Shown here: one piece after another, positions 1 to 11,950 of the stretch
How positions within the stretch are numbered: position 1 is the stretch's first letter
How the letters are laid out: the number at the start of each line of letters is the position of its first letter
Assembly (NCBI GenBank): GCA_013399305.1
Contig: VXAI01000140.1
Location: 1,508,755 to 1,572,754, forward strand
From: Rostratula benghalensis
Lineage: Eukaryota > Chordata > Aves > Charadriiformes > Rostratulidae
Length of the DNA stretch: 64,000 nucleotides
Reading direction: 5' to 3'
Made by a program: the position numbers and the translations under genes
Notes under the pieces: model-generated
Databases searched by the model: none
What the model was told of the DNA's origin: nothing
The model's input: the letters and a program-made list of their open reading frames with translations, nothing else

Positions 1-2200
1 AATTAATCTGCAAAATAACTTCCACTGGTCTTGCACAGCAGCTTCTCACACTAAGAGAATGTGACTTCAGGCTTTCCTCTGACACAAAGCCCCATTTAGC
101 TACACCTCAATTTTATTCAATTATTTCTAGTTAAAGGAAACCACTCAATGACTCCTTTGCCTCTGACACTTGCATGCTATAGACACTTGTTCATCTTCTG
201 CTTTAAGTTAACAAAACAGATGGAGAGATTTTGCTTCTACTTCCTTCATCTCCATTAGTAACATCTTTCCTTTCTTCAAGCCTTACTTTCAGCCCTTACA
301 GCTCACCTTACCTTAGTCCTTGCTTTAACCACCCTTGTTTCACTTAGTTTTGCCTTGAGGTCAGCAGCATCAGTAGCTGGGTATTTAACGCCTCCAACCA
401 CAGTGATAACATGCAATATGCATTGAAAAATGCATTACACTCCAACAAAGGGGTATCATTTCATTGCAAAAAATCTAAGAAAATGTTACTAGAAACTAAT
501 ATCAAAATTTGATTTTTTAAAAAATATACAAATAAAACTCTACAGATTAAAAATCAGAATAATTGAAATACTGTTACCCATAAAGATAGAAGGGCAAGTA
601 GATACATGCAAAATTATACTCCAGTATCTCCGTGTTCCAATTAATGTACTTGTAAATATCAGATTATGTAATTATATATCCATCACATTAATCAGGTTTG
701 TGGAATTGTGCATTATGTAAATAAAGTACACAATAACTGCTGGTTTGCTCTATCTTATATAAATTCTGAAGATATCATTTTCCATAATCCAGCTATTAAA
801 TACTTATAATTCTTCAAGAGTTAACCTGGGACAATTACCTTTTTGTTTAATTGCTTCCTTTGATACAGCATAAAATGATATAATGAGATTTAATGGGATC
901 ATTAATCACTTTATGTTTTAATAGGCTGCTCCATAACAAGTGTCTAAACTCTTAAATATTTCATCCTGCTCTATGGTTTTTTTTTCTTAACTCCCCCAAA
1001 ACCTACTAATGTAAGCTTGTAAGTTCTTTACCTAGACCTGCTTACAAACTCAGGGCCCATGGTTTTATCCCACAGAATGGACAAAACAATTGCTATTTTG
1101 CTTATGCAAGGCAATGATCTATAAAGAAAAATCAAAGCTCTTCTAATAACACCAATAGAGTTGATTTTCACTCATGAATGCTGCAGAATCAGCCTGAAAG
1201 AAGAATAACACTATAAAATGAAAAGATTTCTTAATATGCAACATTTTAGCATGGATTTGAAAGTGAGTTGTGAACACCTTTGAAAAATAAACATGAATGT
1301 ATTACCCCCAGACTCCCTACCAATTATCCAGAATAAAAAATAAAAATTAAAAGCTTCAAGGAGTTCTCTAATGAACAGCCTTTCCAAAAGTTTGGAGAGT
1401 ATGAAATATACTAATAATATATGGATGCTTTGCATATGCGGAAGATATTTCAGATCTAAAGACAAAAGTAGACATTTTTTCTTTTTGTTAAAAAGCCACA
1501 TTTCTTGTTTAATTTTAAAACGCCTCTAGAAGGAGAAAACCCTCAATAAGCACATAGACCTCAGCATTTCCTTGCAACAGATAGGTACCTGGCTTGACTC
1601 TTGTCACTCAAATGCTGTTACTAGAGGTACAGGGAGCAGCATCCTACTGCAGAACTTACACCCCATTCCTCGTCAGCAGTAACAGGGACTTTCATGACCA
1701 CTGCTTCATGCCCTGGACTAACATTTCCATGTCTTCATGAAAAGTGATGTGTCTTTAAATGTTTCTATAAATCTGGCTAATCTTTCATTGTGTTTTGCAT
1801 CTGGAAAGGGTAAATCAGTAATAAAATGTAACATCACATACTTCCTCCATGTGCTAACCCATATTCTCCCAGTCATGTCCAAAGTAAAACTCATGCAACA
1901 AATTTAGCAAGTTGTTATTTGAGGACTATACAGCTGACTACACGCTACGGAAAGAAAATGCTATTCCAAAGAATAACAACTGCAGAAGTAATGGTTATTT
2001 TCACTGTATGAAAGCCCTCCCTGATAACAGCACACAGAACCTCACCTGCCCGCAGATACCAGTAATCACTGAAAACCTGCAGCTGGAAACTCCCAAAGAC
2101 AACAGTTATAAATGGGTCTCCTTCCTGACAGTAAACGATAACAAAAATTACCTAAAAAGGTCAAGGAAAAAAACTTGTCTCCAGTATTTTTCTCAGCCTG

Positions 2201-2690
2201 AATCACAGAATGGCAGGGGTTGGAAAGAGAGATCACCTCTAGAGATGATCTAGTCCAAATTCCCTCCCAGAGCAGGGTCACCCAGAGCAGGCTGGACAGG
2301 AATCTTTCCAGGCAGGTTTGAACGTCTCCAGAAAAGGAGACTCCACACCCTCTCTGGGCCGCCTGTTCCAGGGCTCTGGCACCTGCACAGGAAAGAAGTC
2401 TTTCCTCGTGTTCAGATGGAGTTCCTTGTCCTGTCACAGGGCACCACTGAGAAGAGCCTGACCCCATCCTCTTGATGCCCGCCCTTTAGATGTTGCTCAG
2501 CATTGATGAGGTCCCTCTTGGTCTTCTCTTCTTCCAGGAGGAACAGCCCCAGGTCTCTCAGCCTTTCCTCAGCAGAGAGATGCTCTAGTGCCTTGATCAT
2601 CTTTGTAGCCTCCACTGGACTCTCTCCAGTAGTTCCCTGTCCGTCTTGATCTGGGGAGCTCTGAATTCAACACAGTGCTCAACACACCTG
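2201..2690 (-). mobile_element. CR1 LINE fragment, 3' end
   Basis: The + strand begins with the reverse complement of a CR1 3' tail (AATCACAGAATGGCAGGGG) and runs back into the ORF2 C-terminus. Read on the minus strand it encodes [20 protein letters not shown] and the following [15 protein letters not shown], typical of the end of CR1 ORF2. It is 5'-truncated. About 26 bases near 2425 are deleted relative to the matching copy at 6115-6888, breaking the frame. It cannot move on its own. Confidence 0.95.
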
Positions 2691-3612
2691 AAACTGCCTC
2701 ATACCTTGCTGTAACACAAAGGGAGCTGGCAAGAGATCGTTTTTTGATAATGCTAATTTTTTTTTACCAACATACCACAGTTGCAGAACTATGGTTTTAA
2801 CTATTAAACTAACTATAGACTATTAACTAGTCTAACAGAACTATTATGGTTTTAACTTAAATTGAATGTGAGCATTTGGGCAAATTGATTTAACAGCCTG
2901 TTGTTCCTCCTTGGTTTACTGTGTAAAAAAGTATCAAGAGATGGGCTCCGTTTTCCTGTTTCTCTTTCTATACACATTCACCTCTCAGTATGACACTCCT
3001 TTTCTATATCTTAACCAAGTTTTAGAACCTTCTTGTTTTTCCCTACCCTTTTTCTTTTCATTTTTTTCTGGTAAGGCAACTTTAGCAGTCAAAACAATGC
3101 TCAGGTAAGAAGCCAAAAGTAGGAAGGTGTCGAAAGTGCAGAACAATCACCTTACGCTTCTCCAACAGTGAGACCCTCAAATGACAACTTCTTGAACTCT
3201 CCTCTCAAGGTCAGTAGAGCACTTTTGGAAAACCTACCTAAGCCCATCTCACATTTTCCCAGTAACTCCAGGTTACTTTCCTGGAGATATGCTGGCCCTT
3301 AACAAACTCAGTCCTACAAGCTTTTCTCTGTGATCCCATCCACCAGCTTCTTTCTGTGACCCCATTCGGCCCATCCACACACCAGCTGCCCAAAACCAGA
3401 CAACTCTTCTCAGGCAAGGGAAGAGCAACATGGAATGCATCTGTAACATTCTTCTGTTCTCTGTTGGTCAACCCATCACCAGCTCATCCAGCAAGGTGCT
3501 TTGTCAAGGACTAGATCCATTCTGCAGCGTAATCGGTGGTTTCAAATGACTGAGTGTAACCTTTCTCCACTAAACTGAGTTATCTTCAGAGTTATTTCTG
3601 TATCTCTTCTAA

Positions 3613-3912
3613 TAGAACCACAGAATCGTTTTGACAGGAAAAGACCTTTAAGATCATCAAGCCCAACCATTAATCCAGCACTGCCAAGTCCACCACTAAA
3701 CCATATTTCTCAGCACCGCACCTACCCATCTTTTAAATACCTCCAGGGATAGTAACTCCACTTCCCTGGGCAGCCTGTTCCAATGCTTGATAACCCTTGC
3801 AGTGAAAAAAAATTTCCAAACTTCCAATCTAAACTTCCCCTGGCATAACTAGAGGTCATTTCTTCTTGTCCTATTACTTGTTACCTGAAAGAAGAGACCG
3901 ACTCCCACCTCA
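3613..3912 (-). mobile_element. CR1 LINE fragment, older subfamily
   Basis: The reverse-complement CR1 tail ACCACAGAATCG is followed by the conserved blocks around TACCTCCAGGGATAGTAACT, CTTCCCTGGGCAGCCTGTTC and CTTGTCCTATTACTTGTTAC. The AACCAT...CCACCACTAAACCA block sets this subfamily apart from most other copies here. It is about 300 bp, 5'-truncated and non-coding. Confidence 0.93.
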
Positions 3913-6114
3913 GGACCTGCGAGAAGAGATCAACACCCCAAATAGGAGTGAAGGAAATACACTGCTTCTTCCCCTTATCAGCAGCAAGAGCAGGCAAGGA
4001 AGATCTTCAGCCTGTTAATCCCTTCCCTCCCCAGTCTCTTCCCTAAGCTTCCCTGGCTTTTGAAGGAAAGCCTTCAATTAGATCACTTCCTAACAGCCTT
4101 AATCTTCCATCTTTCTTCCTAGGGAACAGTTACTTAAGAACTTTCATAATGAATCAGATCAAATGATGACAGGGTTTGTGATCTTCCTCTGCCAGTGACC
4201 TACAGCAGATGCTCCAGCTGCTCCAGCATCTGTCCTCTGCTTTTATACATGGCTGGCTGAAGCTTCAGAAGTCTCAAAATTTGACCCAATTCCTGTTGCT
4301 TTCAATGCTGCTTGCAGAGGCCTGATCAGTCAGAAAAACTCACATACAGCTCTGGCCAGCTTTTGCTGAGTTCCCAGGAAGCAAAGAGTAGAAGCAGGGT
4401 GGCAGAACTGTCCCTGAATGTCACCACACCAAGCTCATGCTCTCTTCTACAGCCTCTGGACTACAAAGACCATGAGGATTAACATTTTTTTTTTTCAAAA
4501 TATGGGTTTTTTACAATTAGTCCCCACACTAACCCAGATATTTAATTATTTAGTGGTCTCTCCTAAACTGGAAAAAGTATGTTCTAAGCCTGGATTATTT
4601 AGGGATGGGCATACTTTTAACAATACAACTGTCCTTTTATGATCTATTTTATACCTCTTTTATTCATAACTAAATTTTGTGTGCTCAGAAGGCCAGGCCA
4701 TACCTTTAAAAAAAAAAAATGTCTTTTTTTCAAACTTTGGCATGAAGAGCTGGTGATCCTCCCTGTTGTTGCAATAGTACATTAGCATGATAAAACACAT
4801 ATATTACTGACAACACAGATGCTTTTTTGTAATTCAGGGAAGCAAAGTCTATGCTTACTCCAGAAGAAGAAACATTTTTGCTTGGGAACTTCACTTTGCT
4901 TTTAAGCTAGAAAATAATGATGTAGCAATTTAAATCCTAAAAGTACAGTGGATGTTCACTTTACTTGCTGAAAGCACTGCGCTTTCCTGGCAGTGCAAAT
5001 TTCTCATTTAAAATCTCTCTCTGTTGACACAGGTATGTTTTTGTACATAAACCCATGGAAAAGTATAAAAACTTGCATCTAGGAGAGTTAAGCCCTGCTA
5101 ATGCAAGAGCTCTAAAAATGAACTTCTGGAGTGCAACCATGGAAACGATGAAAAATGGGAATTCAGCTCACTTTTCTGGCATTTGTGCATCTTTCTATAA
5201 AAGCACAACAAATCACGGACTTAAAATGCACAATAGCTTATTGTTTCACAGTGTTTCTTTTTCCCTGTTTTGATTGAAAAACCCAAGGCATAACCAAACA
5301 CCAATGCAGAGCACAGCAAAGGAGGAAGGTAAGCTTTCAGATTAGATGGAACTTTAAAAATTAATGTAATTATCACTTCAGGTGGCCAGATGGCCAGGAG
5401 CCAGTTAGTCAAGGGAAGCTGAATCAATACAGCCCTTTGATGCTTTTCCCCACACGACTTCAGAGTATTATGAAATTTTACCAGCAGCCCAGAATTATGT
5501 GAAATTAAACAAAAAGTTTTTATTTATTTGAAATGAAAGTTGTCTAAATGAAGGTTATAGTTTCTTCAATGCCCAGCTCAGCTTCACTAAGAAATACAAA
5601 TATACTGTTGGAAACAAGCTTACACCCAAAATAGGGATGTGCCGATAATGCAAAATATCTTGGCTGTTAACTGATGCCAGGCACTTTGCTCACCAGCTCT
5701 CAAGTGTCCAGGGGTGGCTACTGGAGAGGATATTCTTAACATTCTCATCAGCACTTGAAACCTCAACTTATCTCCTAATCCTACCAGCAACACATTTCAA
5801 CAGCCACTTATGAATGCGCTGCTACCGCCATGTGAATCATTTCCCTGAACACGTAGCTGCCTGTTCTGGAGCTGGCTCTTTCCCTTTGCTGTCCTTCCAT
5901 TCTCAAGAGCACCACAATGCTCATTTCTCATTGGTGATGGCCACACAGCTCTCCTGGAGCCAAACTGTTCCCCTCAGCAGGCTCTGCCAGCGTGGATGTG
6001 GAGCCAGCAGCTTCCTCTTATATCTCCTATTGCAATGAAAGAGGACAACTACTGCTGTTAAACAATGCCACCACCAGTGTTCAGCAGTCACTCTCCTTCA
6101 CAGGAGAGCGGCTC

Positions 6115-6888
6115 CTCAAGGAACCTTAGGCAGGTCTAGGATCCTGCAACTGTGGACGAATAACCCCATGTACTGGTATCGGTAAGGGGCTGCCCTATTG
6201 GAGAGCAGCTCTATGAAAGAGGACTTGGGAGTCATGGTCATATCCTGTTGTCCACCAGGAGTCAGCAATGTCCCCTTGTGGCCAAGAAAGTCAAAGGTCT
6301 CCTGGGGTGTGCTAAAAAGAGCATGGCCAGCAGGTAGAGGGAAGACATCCTCCTCCTCTGCTCTGCCCTGAGTAGGCCACATCTGGAGTGCTATGTGGAG
6401 TTCAGGGCTCCCCAGATCAAGACGGACAGGGAACTACTGGAGAGAGTCCAGTGGAGGCTACAAAGATGATCAAGGCACTAGAGCATCTCTCTGCTGAGGA
6501 AAGGCTGAGAGACCTGGGGCTGTTCCTCCTGGAAGAAGAGAAGACCAAGAGGGACCTCATCAATGCTGAGCAACATCTAAAGGGCGGGCATCAAGAGGAT
6601 GGGGTCAGGCTCTTCTCAGTGGTGCCCTGTGACAGGACAAGGGGCGATGGGCACAAACCAGAACACAGGAAATTCCATCTGAACACGAGGAAAGACTTCT
6701 TTCCTGTGCAGGTGCCAGAACCCTGGAACAGGCTGCCCAGAGAGGGTGTGGAGTCTCCTTTTCTGGAGACGTTCAAACCTGCCTGGAAAGATTCCTGTCC
6801 AACCTGCTTTGGGTGACCCTGCTCTAGCAGGAGGGATGGATGAGATGATCTCCGAAGGTTGCTTCTGACCCCAACCATTCTGTGACTT
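6115..6888 (+). mobile_element. CR1 LINE fragment with readable ORF2 C-terminus
   Basis: The plus-strand copy starts in the 3' third of ORF2 (GGAATAACCCCATG-like block near 6160) and ends ACCCCAACCATTCTGTGAC. A 142-codon frame from 6388 includes the CR1 ORF2 tail ([20 protein letters not shown], later [16 protein letters not shown]). It has no reverse transcriptase core, so it is a dead 5'-truncated copy. Its central part is nearly identical to the inverted copy at 2201-2690. Confidence 0.95.
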
Positions 6889-7350
6889 TTACAGAACTGC
6901 TGTCTACTTTCCTGAGCTTTGCTGCTCTCACTGTTTTCACCTCCCTCCTTCCAGAGGAAGGAATGATATAAATACCTGATGTGAAATCAGCTCCCCATCA
7001 GGCTGCTGCAGCATATTATTACATACTTCCCTTCCCACTACTCTACCACTGACCCCACATCAGCTGTTGCAAAAAAAGTAACTAGTTCTTTTTGAACATC
7101 TTTGCCCAGCTTGCCTGGAAATTTCAGCACTCCAGGCATTAGGACATATCCCCATGTTCCAGCTGAAGTGCTGTAGCACTGAGCCCTCAGAACCATGAGA
7201 GGACTGGGCACACCATATTCTTCCTGCAACCACCTACCACTCACAACTCCTCAATCCAGGCAGGCAGCCCGTCTCACACAGAGACAGCACTCCTGCTGCA
7301 ACATCCAGCTCACTCAGAAACACTGCCCTGCACACACCTAGAACCATGGA

Positions 7351-8103
7351 AACATAGAATCGTTTGGGGTGGAAGGGACATTGAAGATCTTCCCATTCCA
7401 AACCCCCTGCCATGGTCAGGGACACCTCCCACCAGACCAGGTTGCTCAAAGCCCTGTCCAGCCTTGCCTTGAACACCTCCAGGGATGGGGCAGCCACAGC
7501 TTCTCTGGGCAACTTGGGCCAGGGTCTCACCACCCTCACACTAAAGAATTTCATCCTGTGACCTCATCTCAATCTCCCCTCTTACAGCTTAAAACCATTC
7601 CTCCTCATCCTGTGGCTCCCCCTCCTTACTCAAGAGTCCCTCCCCAGCTGTCCTGGAGCCCCTTCAGGGACTGAAAGGGGCTCGAAGGTCTCCCTGGAGC
7701 TTTCTCTTCTCCAGGCTGAACCCCCCCCCACCTCTCTCATCCTGTCCTTACAGCAGAGGGTCTCCAGCACTTGTAGCATCTCTGTGGCCTCCTCTGGCCC
7801 CACTCAAACAGGTCCATGTCATACAATCATAAAATTGTCTAGGGTGGAAGGGATTTTTGAGATGTCCTTCTAATGTTGGTGGCCCTTGAGGGGGCACTGC
7901 ATGAGGGTCTCCCCAGAGCAGAGCAGAGGGGTAGAATCCCCCCTCAACCCTCCTGGCCACACTTCTTTTGATGCTGCCCAGGGTGTGGGGGTCTTTTTGG
8001 ACAGCCCCCACAGAGCAGTGCGTGTTTCCAACTCTTTTTGCTCTTCTTGTCCACCAACAAACCCAAGTCCTTCTCCTCAAGGCTGCTGAGGAGTCCACCT
8101 GCA
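7351..8103 (-). mobile_element. CR1 LINE fragment, split by a 41-bp CR1 tail
   Basis: The reverse-complement CR1 3' end (ACATAGAATCGTTTGGGGTG) starts at about 7351. The copy continues through CCAGGGATGGGGCAGCCACA, CTTCTCCAGGCTGAAC and GGTCCATGTC, and ends in CCCAAGTCCTTCTCCTC at about 8080. At 7820 it is interrupted by a second short CR1 tail and resumes at 7862. Frames on either strand are translated or antisense CR1 only. Confidence 0.94.
7821..7861 (-). mobile_element. 41-bp CR1 3'-tail insertion inside another CR1
   Basis: The 41 bases include ACAATCATAAAATTG and AGGGTGGAAGGGA, the reverse complement of a CR1 3' terminus, at a place where the host CR1 should read GTCCATGTCCTTCTAATG. The 5-bp ATGTC occurs on both sides (7816-7820 and 7862-7866), consistent with a short target duplication. 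It is a severely truncated retroposition event or a template switch. Confidence 0.75.
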
Positions 8104-8850
8104 TATATGCTTAGATAGAAGGAGGAGCAATGACAGCAGATTTACATCAAAGGAGAAGGCAGCCCAGGGAACAGACCTCTCCACAGAGCTCTAGTGCTGG
8201 GTAGAATTAAGGCTGTGGTAATACCCAACAGTGGCTCCAGAGGCCCCTCTCTCTCCGGTCCTATCCCTCACACTCAACTTTCAATGGCACAGCTACAAGT
8301 TTGTTGTGCTGGACTATAAAATAAAGACCTGAACTGGCGCAGGTAGGATTAAAAAGGTAGTGTGCAATGGCAGGAGAAGGCTGGGAGATGCTTTTACTCC
8401 AAAGCCAGAGCATCACAGAGCTGCACTCAAAAAAACCCACTTAATTTCTCATTCTTCGTGTAACATGTTATGTGCTTCACAATTCTTGATTGTGTATGCA
8501 ATTTCTATTTCACTTTAAATGCTAAAAAAAAAAAAAAGTAACATTTTCTGTGTTATGCAAACATATTTAGAACATATTTAGATCATGCAGACATGTGGAA
8601 CAGTCTGCATGGTTTAATGGTGTTAAACTTAATCCATGTAGAGGCCCTTGAAACATACAAAGGCAAACAATTTTTGATAGTGAACTTTTGAACCTCAGCT
8701 GATGGCTATGTGTCTGCTAAGGAGAGAGACAAATTTACAGTGGTCAGCATCGCTGGCAACCTGGGAAGTTTCTGTTCACTGGTGATCCCAACGACATTAA
8801 AAGAAAAAAAAAAAAAAAAAAGAGAGAAACACCCTTTTTAGGCTTAATGA

Positions 8851-8904
8851 ACATTCTAAGGCTAACCTTAACCTAATTCTTAAATTCACATTCTAAGGCT
8901 AACC
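8851..8904 (+). repeat. Partial 37-bp tandem duplication
   Basis: ACATTCTAAGGCTAACC occurs at 8851-8867 and again at 8888-8904, so a 37-bp unit is partly duplicated. It has no known function. Confidence 0.8.
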
Positions 8905-9849
8905 AGAAGCCACTTCTAAGCTGTTACTCGGGGAAGTCCCCAAGACAAAGAAATACAAATATAATTAATTAGAAAAAAGTATCTTACCATTGCCCTAGGC
9001 TGTATTATAAGCAATTATAAGCAAGACTGTAGCTAGAAACATCCCATGAAGAACAAGAAAGAACTAATGGAATGAAAATCCCTGATTCCTCAGCAGCCAG
9101 GCGGCTTCCTGCACTGTCCCATGTGCAAAGCTACATGGTTTATCTTTACACAGAAAAGCTTTGCCCGATGATATTTGGGAAATAAGTTCTAGCACCACCA
9201 TCACGTTCTCCTCCTGCTTTGCAGCCACACAAAGAAACTTCTTTTTGTAACAGAACAAAGGCAGTTCCTACCAAAAAAAAAAAAAAAAAGAAAAAAAAAA
9301 TCCCTTCTAAAATCTTGTCATTCTCGGCACTATGCAAATATTCCACACCCACTCCTATGGCTGCAATCACATAAGCACTGTGATTTTTGTATGGTGTACT
9401 AAATACTGCAAAAATAAGAGTTGGGTTCTGTTTTGTCTTTGATAGCATAAGAAATAGGGTCGCTGCACTGCACTTGAACCAGGAATCCTAGAAATGGCTG
9501 AGTTTTCACAACTTGTGGCTTACAGCATTTACAGAAAAACAGCCAGGCTCTAACCCATGCCCAGTCCTTACACACATACTACATGGCTCATCATAATCAT
9601 CTTAACGGGTTATTTCAGCACTTTAACTAAACCACAAAAGCAAGCCCTTGCAGGGAACAGCACATCCTTCTCACTCACATTTAAACTGGGGACGTAAGGT
9701 TGTGCAGTTAACAATTTAAAGCCAGCCAAGATTAAGGCCTTGTAACCATAATCTGACATTTCCAACCAGAATTTTACATTTAGGAAATAGGAAAGATTAT
9801 GCTTTAAAAAAAAACAAAAACAAAAAAACCCAACAAAACAAAAACATAC

Positions 9850-9945
9850 CTTAAAGAGCGTGACAGTAATTTCAACATTTTCAGGAACAGGCCATACCAC
9901 CACCCCACGGTACGGGTTCTTGATCCCAGGCTGCCAGCTGTGAGC
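9850..9945 (-). CDS. EHBP1: EHBP1 coding exon 4, residues 55-86
   Basis: This 96-bp exon is flanked by a good acceptor (TTTTCTTCCTTAG at 9946 and above) and a donor AAG|GTATGT (intron from 9849). It encodes 32 residues: AHSWQPGIKNPYRG, then VVVWPVPENVEITVTLFK. This is the central part of the EHBP1 C2-like domain and matches the human protein as I recall it, apart from Val for Ile in PENxEI. It begins and ends in phase 0, so it could be skipped without changing the downstream frame. A 97-codon and an 81-codon minus-strand frame overlapping it are intron read-through artefacts. Confidence 0.96.
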
Positions 9946-11112
9946 CTAAGGAAGAAAATAAGCAGTTGTCTTAAATCCATTATAAAAGTACTGAAAAGTC
10001 CCACAGGACCAAGAGCATTTAGGTAGAAGCAACATGTCACTGACTCCAAAACAGCTGCATTCTTAAACCTGGAACACCACCCAACACTAGAAAGAGCATC
10101 GTTAAGAATGAGAGGAAGAAAACTCAGACCAGTAGCAGGCTTCTTTTTTTTTTTTTTCCACTGAACTAAAGCTGTTCCTCACAAGGTCCTAAACCCTGGG
10201 GTTTTTAAGTACATAGCACAGGTAAGGACACTCAGAGCCTTGCAAAAATCAAGGCTGTAAGGCCAGAGTTTGAGTAGCAAGCTGAGCTTTACTTTCTTTG
10301 GAATGAGGGAATGCTTTTAAAGAATACACATAGTGCAGGCTTAACTGTGTTTAGACCTCAATAGAGCAAAAGACCCTTTTATTTAAGAAAAAAACCTACA
10401 CAAACCAATGATTTATAATACAGATTAAATAATACTAAAACATTTACATTTTTAAGAATTAATACACTGGTGTAAAAGATAATGATAAAATCACTCTCAA
10501 ACCAACTGAGAATTTTGTATACCAATTTGGTCTGTAAATATTTACATTTTAATACCTAGTCCCAAAAAAACCCCACTATGTGAGCATTTCTGTTTCAGAA
10601 TAAGTATGGGTTTTTTTCAAGCTCAACTTAATCCACTTTGTGCTGCTGTTAAGAGAGAGGAGGGAAGGAAGCTGGTGCACAGTGACTGCAAAGCACCACG
10701 GGGTTGTTAAAGACCTGTGGAGGTTTTATCAGGAAAGAATGTACAATCTATTTACTGTTATTGGAAGTCAAGTAGCTGCATTCACTGCAGTTTTATACTC
10801 CTTTCAACACTCAGAACTTCAGATTAAGATAATTTTGCTGTGATAAGGTTAGCAGAACTTGTGTTCTCAGGTACCCTCAGGTAACCAAGGCAAGCTGAGA
10901 CCTGGCTTGGCCATACCCACGTGGGAAAGACAGAGTTAAAGAGTCCTGTTCAGCCCCAGCGATGCAATGACTCTGCCACTACGCACCATATGTGGTGTGT
11001 CATCCAGAGGTCATACCCAATAGACCCATCACATGCGTCCACTGCTTTGTGAGCCCTCTTGTGTCCAGCTAGGCTTTCACTGGAGCCTGAAGCAGCACAG
11101 ATACCCCCAGTA

Positions 11113-11783
11113 GAATCACAGAAGGGGTTGCGTTGGAAGGGACTTCAAAGATCATCCAGTGCCACCCCTTTCCCTGGGCAGGGACACCTCGCACTAGACC
11201 AGGCTCAAAGCCCTGTCAAACCTGGCCTTGAACACCTCCAGGGATGCGGCAGCCAAAGCTTCTCTGCACAACCTGGGCCAGGGTCTCGCCACCCTCACAC
11301 CAAAGAATTTCTTCCCAATATCTCATCTAAATGTCCCCCTCATCCCATGGCTCCTCTCCCTGACCAAGAGTCCCTCCCCAGCTTTCCTGGAGTTCCTTTA
11401 GGGACTGGAAGGGGCTCGAAGGTCTCCCTGGAGCCTTCTCTTCTCCAGGCTGAACACCCCCAACCCACACCCTGTCCTCACAAGCAGAGGGGCTCCAGCC
11501 TCTGCAGCATCTTCAGGGCCTCCTCTGGACCCACTCCATCAGGTCCATGTGCTTTTGATGTTGGTGGTCCCAGAGCTGGAGGCAGCACTAGGGGTGGAGC
11601 GGAGCAGAGGGGAAGAATCCCCCCTCTTGTCCAGCTGGTCACACTGCTGGGGATGCAGCCCAAGATGGTGTTGGCTTTCTGGGCTGCCAGCACACATTGT
11701 GTGTTCACGATGAGCCTCTCACTCACCAGCATCCCCAAGCCCTTCTCCTCAGAGCTGCTCTCAATCCAGAGATGATCCATTCA
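11113..11783 (-). mobile_element. CR1 LINE fragment
   Basis: It starts with the reverse-complement tail AGAATCACAGAAGGGGTTG. It carries the standard CR1 blocks through GGGACACCTCGCACTAGACC, TTCTCTTCTCCAGGCTGAAC and AGGTCCATGTGC to ATCCCCAAGCCCTTCTCCTC. The 238-codon plus-strand frame at 11059-11775 is antisense to the element and is not a gene. Confidence 0.95.
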
Positions 11784-11859
11784 TGAATCCGAGCAGCATT
11801 AGACAAACCAAAAGATACTATAGGAAGTGCCACCAGCACATAAAAATATGCCTTTAAAT

Positions 11860-11950
11860 CCAGATCTAAATCTCCCCTCTTTCCATTTAAAACCAGTCCC
11901 CCTCGTCCTATAGCTCCCTTCCCTGATACCCATCTTTCCCAGCGCCCCTT
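11860..11950 (-). mobile_element. Short CR1 fragment
   Basis: AGATCTAAATCTCCCCTCTT followed by TTAAAACCAGTCCCCCTCGT matches an internal block of the CR1 3' region in reverse complement. It lies 77 bp from a larger CR1 copy in the same orientation but repeats a block already present there, so it is a separate remnant. Confidence 0.8.

Larger units (their letters stand above)
1..9849 (-). other. EHBP1 intron 4, partial
   Basis: This is sequence 3' of exon 4 in gene direction, continuing past the left edge. It is AT-rich, with CR1 copies at 2201-2690 (-), 3613-3912 (-), 6115-6888 (+) and 7351-8103 (-). Between them (1-2200, 2691-3612, 3913-6114, 6889-7350, 8104-9849) I see no exon, RNA gene or recognisable element. 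Minor features are A runs at about 8523-8537, 8803-8821 and 9272-9300, and a short tandem repeat at 8851-8904. Confidence 0.85.

Noticed and set aside
11059..11775. 238-codon plus-strand frame
   Set aside because: It is antisense to a minus-strand CR1; the proline/serine-rich peptide is the usual reverse translation of CR1.
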